This document shows positions 28,112-37,657 of a stretch of 64,000 bases of DNA, piece after piece. Source of the stretch: Burkholderiales bacterium (GTDB lineage Bacteria; Pseudomonadota; Gammaproteobacteria; Burkholderiales; Burkholderiaceae_C); contig JAFKGE010000015.1 of assembly GCA_017307865.1 (NCBI GenBank), forward strand, positions 179,641 through 243,640, written 5' to 3'. The position numbers and the translations under genes are program-made. The notes under the pieces are model-generated. The model was not told the DNA's origin. It searched no databases and worked only from the letters and a program-made list of their open reading frames with translations. Numbering within the stretch: position 1 is the first letter of the stretch; each line of letters starts with the position of its first letter.

Positions 28112-28146
28112 CGCAAAGAGCCCGCCAAGCCATTCAAAGGAGCCGC

Positions 28147-28413
28147 ATGGCCAAGGAAGAACTGATTGAAATGCAGGGTCGCGTCGAGGAAGTGCTGCCC
28201 GATTCGCGCTTTCGCGTCACGCTGGACAACGGTCACACGTTGATCTGCTACACCGGGGGCAAGATGCGCAAGCATCGAATCCGCGTGCTTGCCGGCGACA
28301 AGGTGTCGCTGGAGATGTCGCCCTATGATCTCAACAAGGGCCGCATCACCTTTCGGCACCTGGAGACCCGCCACTCCGGTGGCGCCTCCACCCTAAGGAG
28401 ACAGCGACGCTGA
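28147..28413 (+). CDS. infA: Translation initiation factor IF-1 paralogue
   Basis: This 88-residue OB-fold protein binds the ribosomal A site during initiation. The body ([54 protein letters not shown]) is canonical. It carries a basic tail ([12 protein letters not shown]) about 16 residues longer than the usual 72-residue IF-1. It follows AAAGGAGCCGC. It does not sit in a ribosomal protein operon. In many Burkholderiales such stand-alone copies accompany another infA in the ribosomal cluster, so this may be a stress-related second copy. Confidence 0.93.
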   Translation: MAKEELIEMQGRVEEVLPDSRFRVTLDNGHTLICYTGGKMRKHRIRVLAGDKVSLEMSPYDLNKGRITFRHLETRHSGGASTLRRQRR

Positions 28414-28506
28414 CGGCCGCGGCCGCACCTCACACCGACCCCCATCCGTTCACTGAAATCCGGTCCCACGTCGGGCCCGGCACCCACCCCCACCAAGGAA
28501 ATCACC

Positions 28507-28785
28507 ATGGAAAACAGACTTTACGTTGGCAATCTTTCTTACTCGATGCGCGATGAGAACCTGCAGGAGCGGTTCTCCGCCTTTGGCCAGGTTTCGTCGG
28601 CCAAGGTCATGATGGATCGCGACTCCGGCCGCTCGAAGGGCTTCGGCTTTGTCGAGATGAGCACGCCCGCTGAAGCCCAGGTCGCCATTCAAGGCCTCAA
28701 CGGCAAGGAGGTCGACGGCCGCGCCCTGACCGTGAACCTGGCCCGCCCGATGGAGCCGCGCAGCGGTGGCGGCCGCCGGTACTGA
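28507..28785 (+). CDS. RRM-domain RNA-binding protein
   Basis: This 92-residue protein has a single RNA recognition motif with RNP2 LYVGNL and RNP1 SKGFGFVEM, ending in a short Gly/Arg tail (RSGGGRRY). Such small proteins are common in betaproteobacteria and cyanobacteria and are often cold-induced. It follows CAAGGAAATCACC and is the last of the rightward RNA-binding cluster. Confidence 0.94.
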   Translation: MENRLYVGNLSYSMRDENLQERFSAFGQVSSAKVMMDRDSGRSKGFGFVEMSTPAEAQVAIQGLNGKEVDGRALTVNLARPMEPRSGGGRRY

Positions 28786-28844
28786 AGCTGGCCGCGATCC
28801 GTTGAATCCACCGATTCGCGCGCGACACGCGCCACCATGAAAAA

Positions 28845-28867
28845 CGGGCCTTTCGAGGCCCGCTTTT
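28845..28867 (+). terminator. Bidirectional rho-independent terminator between the RRM gene and lysC
   Basis: CGGGCCT-TTCG-AGGCCCG forms a 7 bp stem with a stable tetraloop, a TTTT run on the right and AAAA on the left. It serves both convergent genes. Confidence 0.85.
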
Positions 28868-28886
28868 CATGCGCTTGCGAGTGGAG

Positions 28887-30161
28887 TCAGGCCGTCACTC
28901 CCGGCATGTCCAGCTCGAACGCGCGGTGCAGCGCGCGCACGGCCAGCTCCATGTATTTCTCGTCGATGACCACCGAGGTCTTGATCTCGCTGGTGGAAAT
29001 CATCTGGATGTTGATGCCCTCCTCGCTCAGCGTGCGGAACATCTTGGCCGCCACGCCGGCGTGGCTGCGCATGCCGATGCCGACGATGCTGACCTTGCAG
29101 ATGCGCGGGTCGCCCACCACATCGGCGGCGCCCAGCTCGGGCACGACCTTGTCCTTGAGCAGCTCCATGGTGCGCGCCAGGTCGGGGTGCGGCACGGTGA
29201 AGCTGAAGTCGGTCTTGCCGTCCTTGCTGACGTTCTGGATGATGACGTCGACCTCGACGTTGGCGTCGGCCACGGCGCCCAGGATCTGGTAGGCGATGCC
29301 CGGGCGGTCGGGCACGCCAAAGACGGAAATCTTGGCCTCGTCCCGATTGAAGGCGATGCCCGATACGACGGCGTGTTCCATTTGTTCGTGTTCCTCGAAA
29401 GTGATGAGCGTTCCGGACTTGGCCTCCACGGCCACGTCGATGTCCCAGGGCGTGAAGCTGGAGAGCACGCGCACCGGCACGCGGTACTTGCCGGCGAATT
29501 CGACCGAGCGGATCTGCAGCACCTTGCTGCCCAGGCTGGCCATCTCCAGCATCTCCTCGAAGCTGATGGAGGCCATGCGCCGCGCCTCGGGCACCACGCG
29601 CGGGTCGGTGGTGTAGATGCCGTCGACGTCGGTGAAGATCAGGCATTCGTCGGCCTTGAGCGCCGCCGCCACCGCCACCGCCGAGGTGTCGGAGCCGCCG
29701 CGCCCCAGCGTGGTGATGTTGCCGGCCTCGTCGATGCCCTGAAAGCCGGTGATGATGACCACCTTGCCGGCGTTCAGGTCAGCACGCACCTTCTGGTCGT
29801 CGATGCTCTCGATGCGCGCCTTGGTGTAGGCGCTGGTGGTGCGGATCGGCACCTGCCAGCCGGTGTAGCTGACGGCGGGCTGGCCCTGGGCCTGCAGCGC
29901 GATCGACAGCAGGCCGACCGACACCTGCTCGCCGGTGGAGGCCAGCATGTCCAGCTCGCGGAAGTAGTCGCGCGTGACGTGGCTGGGCGCCAGCTCCTTG
30001 GCCAGGCCGAGCAGGCGATTGGTCTCGCCGCTCATCGCGCTGGGCACCACCACCACCTGGTGGCCGGCGCGCGCCCACTTGGCCACGCGCTTGGCGACCT
30101 GCGCGATGCGCTCGGTCGAGCCCATCGAGGTGCCGCCGTATTTCTGGACGATCAAAGCCAT
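28887..30161 (-). CDS. lysC: Aspartate kinase
   Basis: This 424-residue enzyme phosphorylates aspartate, the first step toward Lys, Met, Thr and diaminopimelate. The kinase domain starts [18 protein letters not shown] and includes [19 protein letters not shown]. Two C-terminal ACT domains ([20 protein letters not shown] and [19 protein letters not shown]) bind feedback inhibitors. Length and organisation match the single monofunctional enzyme of Burkholderiales. It follows tilS by 57 bases. Confidence 0.97.
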   Translation of the reverse strand: MALIVQKYGGTSMGSTERIAQVAKRVAKWARAGHQVVVVPSAMSGETNRLLGLAKELAPSHVTRDYFRELDMLASTGEQVSVGLLSIALQAQGQPAVSYTGWQVPIRTTSAYTKARIESIDDQKVRADLNAGKVVIITGFQGIDEAGNITTLGRGGSDTSAVAVAAALKADECLIFTDVDGIYTTDPRVVPEARRMASISFEEMLEMASLGSKVLQIRSVEFAGKYRVPVRVLSSFTPWDIDVAVEAKSGTLITFEEHEQMEHAVVSGIAFNRDEAKISVFGVPDRPGIAYQILGAVADANVEVDVIIQNVSKDGKTDFSFTVPHPDLARTMELLKDKVVPELGAADVVGDPRICKVSIVGIGMRSHAGVAAKMFRTLSEEGINIQMISTSEIKTSVVIDEKYMELAVRALHRAFELDMPGVTA

Positions 30162-30218
30162 GATTTGAAGGGTTGAAAAAAGCCGCGCCGCGCACCCAGG
30201 CGCGGCAAACCCTCGATT

Positions 30219-31235
30219 TTAGCGGCGCGCCGATGTCCCGGCGGCGCCGGCCGGTTCGGCCTGCCACTGCAGCACCTCGCCTACGCGCCGCACCCGGCCC
30301 TGGCCCAGCTTCAGGTCGATGCGGTGGCCGCGCGTGGTGCAGGCCTCGATCTGCACCTGCAGCGCCGCCAGTTGCGCCTGGGTCGGCGTCTGGCCATGCG
30401 CCGCCATCAGCCAGTGGCGCAGCACGTTGGCGCGCCGCGCCGGGCCCAGCTGGCGCAGCGCCGCCAGGCGCGGCGGCTGGCCGCAGGCCGCCAGATCTTG
30501 CGCGGCCACCTCGGCCAGGATGTCCTGCGCCTGCGCGGCGTGCGCGGCGCTGCGGGCGAAGGTGGCGCGAAAGGCCGGAAACAGCTCCTGCAGCACCGGC
30601 AGCAGGCGGGCGCGAATGCGGTTGCGCGTGTAGCGCTCGTCGGCGTTGCTGGGGTCTTCGACCCAGTCCTCGCCGCGCGCGCGCAGCCAGGCGCGAATGG
30701 CCGGCGCGGGCACGTCCAGCAGGGGCCGGGCATAGACCAGGCCGCCACGGCGCCAGCGCGCCGGCATGGCGGCCAGCCCGGGCAGGCCGGCGCCGCGCGA
30801 GAGGGCCAGCAGCACGGTCTCGACTTGGTCGTCGGCGTGCTGCGCGATAACTATTGTTTTAATAGCTGTCTGCGCTTGATCCGTGCGGGCCAGAGCCTCG
30901 AAAGCCTCATAACGCCGGGCGCGGGCCACGGCCTCGGGACTTTGGCCCGGCGCGGCGCGCGCGTCCACGCGCTGCACGCGCAGCGGCACCTGCAGGCGCG
31001 CGCACACCGCCGCGCAATGCCGCTCGAAATCATCGGCTGCCGCCTGCAGCCCATGGTGCACGTGCCAGGCCTGCACCTGGCCCGGCCAGCGCGCGGCGCA
31101 GGCCAGCAGCAGCGCGCTGGAGTCGGCGCCGCCGCTGAAGGCCACGGCCAGCGGCAGCGCCGGGGCGAGGGCGGCAAAGGCGTCCATGGCGCGATCCAGC
31201 GCCGCGGGATCGGCAAGAGGCGGTGCGTCGGGCAT
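30219..31235 (-). CDS. tilS: tRNA(Ile)-lysidine synthetase
   Basis: This 338-residue PP-loop ATPase changes C34 to lysidine in tRNA-Ile(CAU) so that it reads AUA. The P-loop is AVAFSGGADSSALLLACA, followed by WHVHHGLQ and later AQHADDQVETVLLALSRGAG. The start at 31235 (MPDAPPLADPAAL) places the P-loop normally. The stretch ARTDQAQTAIKTIVIAQ (about 30848-30905) is encoded by a copy of the interspersed repeat read in frame, just before the HADDQ motif. The gene is otherwise intact. Confidence 0.96.
   Translation of the reverse strand: MPDAPPLADPAALDRAMDAFAALAPALPLAVAFSGGADSSALLLACAARWPGQVQAWHVHHGLQAAADDFERHCAAVCARLQVPLRVQRVDARAAPGQSPEAVARARRYEAFEALARTDQAQTAIKTIVIAQHADDQVETVLLALSRGAGLPGLAAMPARWRRGGLVYARPLLDVPAPAIRAWLRARGEDWVEDPSNADERYTRNRIRARLLPVLQELFPAFRATFARSAAHAAQAQDILAEVAAQDLAACGQPPRLAALRQLGPARRANVLRHWLMAAHGQTPTQAQLAALQVQIEACTTRGHRIDLKLGQGRVRRVGEVLQWQAEPAGAAGTSARR
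30848..30905 (+). repeat. Interspersed repeat copy inside tilS
   Basis: AATAGCTGTCTGCGCTTGAT with the downstream CGGGCCAGAGCC segment is a good match to the family core. It lies inside the tilS coding region in frame. Confidence 0.7.
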
Positions 31236-31372
31236 GGTTCGGGCCGATGGTAGGCCATCGCCCGCCCTGCCGGCGCCGCGGCCAGCCCTTGTCATCGCCG
31301 CCGGCGGCCCCACGTTAAGGCATGGTCGCGCCCGCCCGGGCTGCGACCGTCCCCGAAGGAGGCCCGCGTCCG

Positions 31373-31657
31373 ATGTGGAAACTGACCCGACTGCTGACCG
31401 TGCTGCGCAAGGAGCTGCTGCTGGCCTGGGGCCTGCTGCGCGATCCGCGCGCGCCCAAGGCCGCCAAGCTGGCGACGGTGCTGGCCATCGTGTATGTGCT
31501 CAGCCCCATCGACCTGATCCCCGACACCATCCCGGTGCTGGGCTGGCTGGACGATGGCCTGCTGGCCTATGTGCTGCTGCAGCTGGCCTTCAAGCTGCTG
31601 CCGGCCGAGCTGCACGCGGCGCTGCGCGCCAAGGTGGACGCGCGCAGCGCGCGCTGA
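31373..31657 (+). CDS. YkvA/DUF1232 family membrane protein
   Basis: This 94-residue protein contains the DUF1232 core PKAAKLATVLAIVYVLSPID followed by LIPDTIPVLGWLDDGLL, a conserved amphipathic membrane hairpin. The ATG at 31373 (MWKLTRLLTVLRKELL) follows GAAGGAGGCCCG. The function of the family is unknown. It lies alone on the plus strand between tilS and accA. Confidence 0.88.
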   Translation: MWKLTRLLTVLRKELLLAWGLLRDPRAPKAAKLATVLAIVYVLSPIDLIPDTIPVLGWLDDGLLAYVLLQLAFKLLPAELHAALRAKVDARSAR

Positions 31658-31660
31658 ACG

Positions 31661-32635
31661 TCAGCGATCCGCCTTGGTGTCGGTAAAGCGCCCGTAGCCC
31701 TGCAGCCGCTCGTAGCGCCGGTCCAGCAGGTCCTTCAGCTTCAGGTCGCCGATCTGGCGCCAGGCGTCGGCCAGCGCGCGCTTCAAAAAACCGCCCATCT
31801 GGCGCGGGTCGCGGTGCGCGCCGCCCACCGGCTCGCTCACGATCTTGTCGATCAGGCCCAGCGCCTTCAGGCGGTGCGCGGTGATGCCCAAAGCGGCGGC
31901 CGCCTCCTCGGCCTTGTCGCTGGTCTTCCAGAGGATGGAGGCGCAGCCCTCGGGGCTGATCACCGAGTAGATCGAGTACTGCAGCATCAGCACCTGGTCG
32001 GCCACCGCAATGGCCAGCGCGCCGCCCGAGCCGCCCTCGCCGATGATGGTGGTGATGATCGGCACCTCCAGCTGCGCCATCTCGTAGATGTTGCGGCCGA
32101 TGGCCTCGGACTGGCCGCGCTCTTCGGCGTCGATGCCCGGAAACGCGCCCGGCGTGTCGACGAAGGTGAACACCGGCAGCTTGAACTTCTCGGCCGTCTT
32201 CATCAGGCGCAGCGCCTTGCGGTAGCCCTCGGGGCGCGTCATGCCGAAGTTGCGCGCGGCGCGCTCCTTGGTGTCGCGCCCCTTCTGGTGGCCCAGCACC
32301 ATGCAGGCGTTGCCGTTGAAGCGCGCCAGCCCGCCGACGATGCTCTGGTCGTCGGCGAAGTGGCGGTCGCCGTGCAGCTCGACGAAGTCGGTGAAGCACT
32401 CGCGCACGTAGTCCAGCGTGTAGGGCCGGTCGGCGTGACGCGCGATCTTGGTGATCTGCCAGGGCGTCAGGTCGCTGTAGATGTCCTTGGTGAGCTTCAG
32501 GCTCTTCTTGCCCAGCTGGTCGATCTCCTCGGAGATGTCGACCGCGCTTTCGGACTGCACGTAGCGCAGTTCCTCGATCTTGTTTTCCAGCTCCGCGATC
32601 GGTTGCTCGAAGTCCAGAAATGTTTTTTTGGCCAA
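31661..32635 (-). CDS. accA: Acetyl-CoA carboxylase carboxyltransferase subunit alpha
   Basis: This 324-residue subunit, with AccD, transfers CO2 from carboxybiotin to acetyl-CoA to make malonyl-CoA. Typical blocks are [39 protein letters not shown] [33 protein letters not shown] and [20 protein letters not shown]. Full length. It stands apart from accD as usual in proteobacteria. Its stop is 4 bases from that of the convergent ykvA gene. Confidence 0.97.
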   Translation of the reverse strand: MAKKTFLDFEQPIAELENKIEELRYVQSESAVDISEEIDQLGKKSLKLTKDIYSDLTPWQITKIARHADRPYTLDYVRECFTDFVELHGDRHFADDQSIVGGLARFNGNACMVLGHQKGRDTKERAARNFGMTRPEGYRKALRLMKTAEKFKLPVFTFVDTPGAFPGIDAEERGQSEAIGRNIYEMAQLEVPIITTIIGEGGSGGALAIAVADQVLMLQYSIYSVISPEGCASILWKTSDKAEEAAAALGITAHRLKALGLIDKIVSEPVGGAHRDPRQMGGFLKRALADAWRQIGDLKLKDLLDRRYERLQGYGRFTDTKADR

Positions 32636-32702
32636 AAGCGGCTCCTCGGTGACGAGAGGGAAGGAATGTTAGCGGATGTGCCCGGCCGTGCCGGACATCG
32701 CG

Positions 32703-33353
32703 TCAATAGGCGACGGGCAGCGGCTCCAGCGAGCGCCACATGTACCAGGTGGCCACGCTGCGCCAGGGCGCCCAGCCGGCGGCCACTTCGCGCGCCTCGC
32801 TGCGGCTGACCGGCTCGCCGGAGAAGTAGTTGGTGCTGATGCCCTTGATCAGGCCCACGTCGTCCAGCGGCAGCACGTCGGGGCGCAGCAGGTGGAACAT
32901 CAGGAACATCTCGGCCGTCCAGCGGCCGATGCCGCGAATGGCCACCAGCTCGGCGATGATCGATTCATCATCCATCGCCACCCAGTCGTCGACGTGGATC
33001 TTGCCGGCGTCGAAGTGCAGCGCCAGGTCCACCAGGTATTCGACCTTGCGCGCCGACAGGCCGGCGCCGCGCATGTCGTCCACCTTGAGCTTGAGCACCG
33101 CCGCGGGCGTCATGCGCCGCGGCAGCGCCTCGAAGCGCTCCCACACCGACTGCGCGGCCTTGACCGAAATCTGCTGGCCGACGATGGAGCGCGCCAGCGT
33201 GACGAAGGCGTCGCCGCGCGACTGCAGGCAGGCGTCGCCAAAGCGCGGGATCAGGCGGCGCAGCACGCGGTCCTTGCGCGTGAGGTGCTCGCAGGCGGCG
33301 TCCCAGTAGGCTGGGGTCATCACCCCGTTGACTTTGTTTTTTGTAGCTGTCAT
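32703..33353 (-). CDS. DNA-3-methyladenine glycosylase II-like HhH-GPD protein
   Basis: This 216-residue base-excision repair enzyme has the helix-hairpin-helix AIRGIGRWTAEMFLMFHL and the catalytic Asp in VLPLDDVGLIKG. SIVGQQISVKAAQSVWERF is the typical helix before the substrate pocket. Its N-terminal MTATKNKVNG and start codon lie in a copy of the interspersed repeat, so the true start may also be Met12 (VMTPAYWDAACEHL). It lies between cysS and accA on the same strand. Confidence 0.92.
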   Translation of the reverse strand: MTATKNKVNGVMTPAYWDAACEHLTRKDRVLRRLIPRFGDACLQSRGDAFVTLARSIVGQQISVKAAQSVWERFEALPRRMTPAAVLKLKVDDMRGAGLSARKVEYLVDLALHFDAGKIHVDDWVAMDDESIIAELVAIRGIGRWTAEMFLMFHLLRPDVLPLDDVGLIKGISTNYFSGEPVSRSEAREVAAGWAPWRSVATWYMWRSLEPLPVAY

Positions 33354-33396
33354 CGCCCGCTCCGTCAGCGCCAGCGGCCTGTTTGGCTTGCAAAAC
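33332..33396 (-). repeat. Interspersed repeat overlapping the glycosylase start
   Basis: GTAGCTGTCATCGCCCGCTC followed by CAGCGCCAGCGGCCTGTTTG and GCTTGCAAAACC matches the family layout. It supplies the ATG and the first codons of the downstream glycosylase. Confidence 0.55.
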
Positions 33397-33399
33397 CGG

Positions 33400-34806
33400 T
33401 CATTGAACGGCCTCCCAGGTGGTGCCCGCGGGCGAGTCTTTCAGCACCACGCCGGCGGCCAGCAGCTCGGCGCGGATGGCGTCGGCGGCGGCAAAGTCCC
33501 GGGCCTTCTTGGCCGCCGCGCGCGCTTCGATGCGGACCTGGATGGCGGCCTCGTCCAGCGTGCTACCGGCCTGCAGGAACGTCCGCGGGTCGGCCTGCAG
33601 CAAGCCCAGGCAGCCGGCCAGGGCCTTGAGCAGGCCGGCGTCCTCGGGCCGGCGCGCGCGGTTGACCTCGCTGGCCAGTTCGAACAGCACGGCCACCGCC
33701 TCGGGCGTGCCGAAGTCCTCGTCCATCGCGGCCTTGAAACGCGCGGCGTACGCGTTCGACCAATCGATCGTCACGTCGCTCGCGGGCACGGCGTCCAGCG
33801 CGGTGTACAGGCGCCGCAGCGCCGCGCGCGCGTCCTGCAGGTGCACGTCGCTGTAGTTCAGCGGGCTGCGGTAGTGCGCGCGCACGATGAAGAAGCGAAT
33901 GGTCTCGGCATCGAACTGCTGCAGCACCTCGCGGATGGTGAAGAAGTTGCCCAACGACTTGGACATCTTCTCGTTGTCGATGTTGACGAAACCGTTGTGC
34001 ATCCACAGCCGGGCCAGCGGCTGGCCGTTGGCGCCCTCGCTCTGGGCGATCTCGTTTTCGTGGTGCGGGAACGTGAGATCGGCGCCGCCGCCGTGGATGT
34101 CGAAGGTGTCGCCCAGCAGCGCGCAGCTCATGGCCGAGCACTCGATGTGCCAACCCGGCCGGCCCAGGCCGAAGGGGCTGTCCCACTTGGCGCCCTCGGG
34201 CTCGCTGGGCTTGGCGGATTTCCACAGCACGAAGTCCAGCGGGTCGTGCTTGCCCGCATCCACCGCCACGCGCTCCTGCAGGCGCGAGCCCTGCAGTTCG
34301 CGTGTGCCGGCCTGCAGCTCGTCCAGCGACTTGCCCGACAGCTTGCCGTAGCCGGCGAACTTGCGCACGGCGTAATTCACGTCGCCGTTGTCGGCCTGGT
34401 AGGCCAGGCCCTTGCCCTGCAGCCGGCCGACGATGTCCAGCATCTGCGGCACGTAGTCGGTGGCGCGCGGGTCGTGCGTGGGGCGCTCCACGCCCAGGGC
34501 GTCGAAGTCGCGGTACATCTCGGCGATCATGCGGTCGGTCAGCTGGCGGATGGTTTCGCCGTTCTCGATCGCGCGGCGGATGATCTTGTCCTCGATGTCG
34601 GTGATGTTGCGCACGAAGGTGACGGCCAGGCCCGAGGCCTTCAGCCAGCGCTGCACCACGTCGAAGGCCACGGCCGAGCGCGCGTGGCCGATGTGGCACA
34701 GGTCGTAGACGGTGATGCCGCACACGTACATGCGCACGTGGCCCGGCTCGATGGGCGCAAAAGTTTCCAACCCACGCGTGAGCGTGTTGTAAATCCGAAG
34801 GGTCAT
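33400..34806 (-). CDS. cysS: Cysteinyl-tRNA synthetase
   Basis: This 468-residue class I synthetase charges tRNA-Cys. Zinc ligand Cys29 lies in [10 protein letters not shown], the HIGH-type motif in CHIGHARS, and KMSKS in [18 protein letters not shown] carries further zinc ligands. The start at 34806 ([16 protein letters not shown]) is the family start. It is divergent from the TPR gene. Confidence 0.97.
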   Translation of the reverse strand: MTLRIYNTLTRGLETFAPIEPGHVRMYVCGITVYDLCHIGHARSAVAFDVVQRWLKASGLAVTFVRNITDIEDKIIRRAIENGETIRQLTDRMIAEMYRDFDALGVERPTHDPRATDYVPQMLDIVGRLQGKGLAYQADNGDVNYAVRKFAGYGKLSGKSLDELQAGTRELQGSRLQERVAVDAGKHDPLDFVLWKSAKPSEPEGAKWDSPFGLGRPGWHIECSAMSCALLGDTFDIHGGGADLTFPHHENEIAQSEGANGQPLARLWMHNGFVNIDNEKMSKSLGNFFTIREVLQQFDAETIRFFIVRAHYRSPLNYSDVHLQDARAALRRLYTALDAVPASDVTIDWSNAYAARFKAAMDEDFGTPEAVAVLFELASEVNRARRPEDAGLLKALAGCLGLLQADPRTFLQAGSTLDEAAIQVRIEARAAAKKARDFAAADAIRAELLAAGVVLKDSPAGTTWEAVQ

Positions 34807-34930
34807 GGGAAAACCGAATACCGCAGGTGCGGGCCAGCCGTTTGGGCTCATCGTCAGACGCCGCGGGCCGCCCGTCAAGAGGGAAAGCGCGGCTCGCGGT
34901 GGCGCGGGCGGCGCAATCATCCTGCTTGGC

Positions 34931-34936
34931 TACAAT
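34931..34936 (+). promoter_or_regulatory. Candidate -10 box (TACAAT) for the TPR-cyclophilin genes
   Basis: TACAAT lies about 70 bases before the TPR gene start in the 201 bp divergent gap with cysS. No clear -35 element is seen. Confidence 0.3.
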
Positions 34937-35007
34937 GCCCCGCAGTATAAAACCTGCCCCGGCGCCCCGGCCCTCCGCCCGGCCTCTTGCGCGCCCCGCG
35001 CCCGTTG

Positions 35008-35583
35008 ATGCTTCTGCGCCTGTCATCCCTATCCACCCATCGGCCCGCCGTGCTGGCGCTGCTGCTGGCCTGCCTGCTGCTGGCCGGCTCGGCCCGCGCT
35101 GCCGACGATTACACGCAGGTACAGCAGTTGCAATCCGCAGGCCAGACGGCGCAGGCCCTGGCCGCCGCCGACGCCTACATCAAGGAGCACCCGCGCGATC
35201 CGCAGATGCGCTTCATCAAGGCCAATGTGCTGAGCGCCAGCGGCCAGGCCGCCGAGGCGCAGGCCCTGCTGCTGCAGCTGACGCGCGACTACCCCGAGCT
35301 GGCCGAGCCCTGGAACAACCTGGCCGTGCTGTACGCCGCCGGCGGCCACCTGGCGCAGGCGCGCGACGCGCTGCAAAACGCCCTGCGCGTGCAGCCCGAC
35401 TACGCCACCGCGCTGGCCAACCTGGGCGACGTGCAGGCGCGCGAGGCGCTGCAGTCCTTCGAGCGCGCGCGCCAGACCAAGGCCGACGACCCGCAGCTGC
35501 CCGCCAAGATCGAGGCGCTGCAGGGCCTGTGGGGTGCAGCGCCCAAACCCACGCCCGCGCCCACTCCCGCGCCCAAGCCCTGA
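35008..35583 (+). CDS. Secreted TPR-repeat protein
   Basis: This 191-residue protein has a signal peptide (AVLALLLACLLLAGSARA|ADD) and about three TPR units (AQALAAADAYIKEHPRDPQM, AEPWNNLAVLYAAGGHLAQA, YATALANLGDVQAREALQSF). It ends in a Pro/Ala/Lys-rich tail (KPTPAPTPAPKP). It is likely a periplasmic scaffold protein. It precedes ppiA on the same strand by 63 bases, which suggests a link to envelope protein folding. Confidence 0.9.
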   Translation: MLLRLSSLSTHRPAVLALLLACLLLAGSARAADDYTQVQQLQSAGQTAQALAAADAYIKEHPRDPQMRFIKANVLSASGQAAEAQALLLQLTRDYPELAEPWNNLAVLYAAGGHLAQARDALQNALRVQPDYATALANLGDVQAREALQSFERARQTKADDPQLPAKIEALQGLWGAAPKPTPAPTPAPKP

Positions 35584-35646
35584 TCCGGGAACTTGCGCGC
35601 TCAGCCGGCGCACCAATCACGATCCCCATTGCCGAAAGCCCCAGCC

Positions 35647-36327
35647 ATGTTCCTGTCCCGTCGCACGCTCGCCCGCCTGGGCACCACCCTCGTGGCCGCG
35701 GCCGCCCTGGGCACCGCCCTGCCCGCGCTGGCGGCCGACCCGCGCGTCAAGTTCGTCACCACCGACGGTGACTTCGTGGTCGAGCTCTACCCCGACGCCG
35801 CGCCCAAGACCGTGGCCAACTTTCTGCAGTACGTGAAGGACGGGCACTACAACGGCACCATCTTTCACCGCGTGATCAAGAACTTCATGATCCAGGGCGG
35901 CGGCTACGACACCGACTACAAGGAAAAGCCGACCCGCGCCTCCATCAACCACGAAGGCCGCCAGGCGCTGGCCAAGGGCCTGAAAAACGTGCGCGGCGCC
36001 ATCGCCATGGCGCGCACCAACGACCCGTATTCGGCCAAGGCGCAGTTCTTCATCGACGTGGTGGACAACCCGCGGCTGGACCCGGTGATCCTGCCCGCCG
36101 GCGACCCGGTCACCTTCGAATACCAGGGCCAGCTGCAAAAGGACATCCCGCGCGCCCAGGTCGAAAACCATCCCGCGCTGTTCGGCTACACCGTGTTCGG
36201 CAAGGTGGTGAGCGGCATGGACACGGTCGACAAGATTCGCGACGAGCCCACCGGCGCCGGCGGCCCCTTCCCCAGCGACGTGCCGCAAAAGCCGGTCGTC
36301 ATCCAATCCGCCACCCTCATCCACTGA
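35647..36327 (+). CDS. ppiA: Periplasmic cyclophilin-type peptidyl-prolyl isomerase
   Basis: This 226-residue protein has a signal peptide ([20 protein letters not shown], cleavage after ALA) and a cyclophilin domain with [13 protein letters not shown] and FIDVVDNP. It has an insertion ([20 protein letters not shown]) relative to the cytoplasmic paralogue next door. It catalyses cis-trans isomerisation of prolyl bonds in the periplasm. Confidence 0.95.
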   Translation: MFLSRRTLARLGTTLVAAAALGTALPALAADPRVKFVTTDGDFVVELYPDAAPKTVANFLQYVKDGHYNGTIFHRVIKNFMIQGGGYDTDYKEKPTRASINHEGRQALAKGLKNVRGAIAMARTNDPYSAKAQFFIDVVDNPRLDPVILPAGDPVTFEYQGQLQKDIPRAQVENHPALFGYTVFGKVVSGMDTVDKIRDEPTGAGGPFPSDVPQKPVVIQSATLIH

Positions 36328-36338
36328 AAGACTTTGTC

Positions 36339-36845
36339 ATGAGCAACCCCCAAGTCGAACTGCACATCAAGGACCACGGCGTCATCACGCTCGAACTCGA
36401 TCACGAGAAGGCCCCCCAGTCGGTGACCAACTTCCTGTCCTACGTGCAAAACGGCCATTACGACAACACGGTGTTTCACCGCGTCATCAAGAACTTCATG
36501 ATCCAGGGCGGCGGCTTCGAGCCCGGCATGAAGCAAAAGGGCACCCAGGCACCCATCACCAACGAGGCCGACAACGGCCTGAAGAACGCCCGCTACACCG
36601 TGGCCATGGCCCGCACCAGCGACCCGCACTCGGCCACCGCGCAGTTCTTCATCAACACGGTGGACAACGACTTCCTGGACTTCAAGGCCCCGACCGCGCA
36701 AGGCTGGGGCTACGCCGTGTTCGGCAAGGTCGTCAAGGGCCAGGAGGTGGTGGACGCCATCAAGGCCCTGCCCACCACGCGCAAGGGCTTTCACGACGAC
36801 GTGCCGCGCGAGGACGTCATCATCGAAAAGGCCGTCAAGCTCTGA
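36339..36845 (+). CDS. ppiB: Cytoplasmic cyclophilin-type peptidyl-prolyl isomerase
   Basis: This 168-residue cyclophilin lacks a signal peptide. It has [37 protein letters not shown] and [16 protein letters not shown]. It follows ppiA by 11 bases, an evident duplication. The length matches E. coli PpiB. Confidence 0.97.
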   Translation: MSNPQVELHIKDHGVITLELDHEKAPQSVTNFLSYVQNGHYDNTVFHRVIKNFMIQGGGFEPGMKQKGTQAPITNEADNGLKNARYTVAMARTSDPHSATAQFFINTVDNDFLDFKAPTAQGWGYAVFGKVVKGQEVVDAIKALPTTRKGFHDDVPREDVIIEKAVKL

Positions 36846-36855
36846 CGCCTGCGCC

Positions 36856-37653
36856 ATGACGGCCGCGCCCTCCTTCGGCGTGCTGCGCGCACCCGAGCAC
36901 TGGCGCACGGTCGATCTCATCTCCGACCTGCACCTCAAGCCCGAGGAGCCGGCCACCTTCGAGGCCTGGGCCGCCCACATGGCGCGCACGCCGGCCGACG
37001 CGGTCATCATCCTCGGCGATTTGTTCGAGGCCTGGGTGGGCGACGACGGCGCCACGCCCGGCAGCTTCGAGGCGCGCTGCGGCCAGGTGCTGGACAACTG
37101 CCGCGCCGAGCTCGCCTTCATGCGCGGCAACCGCGACTTTCTGGTCGGCCGCGACTTTCTGGCGCGCCACCGCGTGCGCGACCTGGCCGACGACCCCACC
37201 GTGCTCGAATGGGGCGCGCAGCGCATCGTCCTCAGCCACGGCGACCTGCTGTGCATTGCCGACACGGCCTACCAGCAGTTTCGCCAGCAGGTGCGCAATG
37301 CCGACTGGCAGCAGGCTTTTCTGGCCCGGCCGCTGGCCGAGCGCCAGGCCATCGCGCGCCAGATGCGCGAGCACAGCGAAGCGCGCCACGCCGCCACCGC
37401 GCCCGCCGACTACGCCCCCGCCGACGCCGCGCTGGCGCGCCAGTGGCTGCTGCAGGCCCACGCCAGCACGCTGATCCACGGCCACACGCACCAGCCGGCC
37501 GACCACGCGTTGGGCCAGGATGCCGAAGGCCGCGCGCTGACGTGTGTGGTGCTGAGCGACTGGCACATCGACGCCGGCACACGGCGCGCCCAGGTGCTGC
37601 GCCTGCGCGCCGACGGCACGCGCATGCGCCAGCCGCCCGACGGCCCACAATAG
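36856..37653 (+). CDS. lpxH: UDP-2,3-diacylglucosamine diphosphatase
   Basis: This 265-residue metallophosphoesterase makes lipid X in lipid A synthesis. Metal-binding motifs are in order: ISDLHL (Asp24, His26), LGDLFEAW, RGNRDFLVG, SHGDLLC and HGHTHQP. It follows ppiB by 10 bases, as often seen in Burkholderiales. Confidence 0.95.
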   Translation: MTAAPSFGVLRAPEHWRTVDLISDLHLKPEEPATFEAWAAHMARTPADAVIILGDLFEAWVGDDGATPGSFEARCGQVLDNCRAELAFMRGNRDFLVGRDFLARHRVRDLADDPTVLEWGAQRIVLSHGDLLCIADTAYQQFRQQVRNADWQQAFLARPLAERQAIARQMREHSEARHAATAPADYAPADAALARQWLLQAHASTLIHGHTHQPADHALGQDAEGRALTCVVLSDWHIDAGTRRAQVLRLRADGTRMRQPPDGPQ

Positions 37654-37657
37654 GCGC

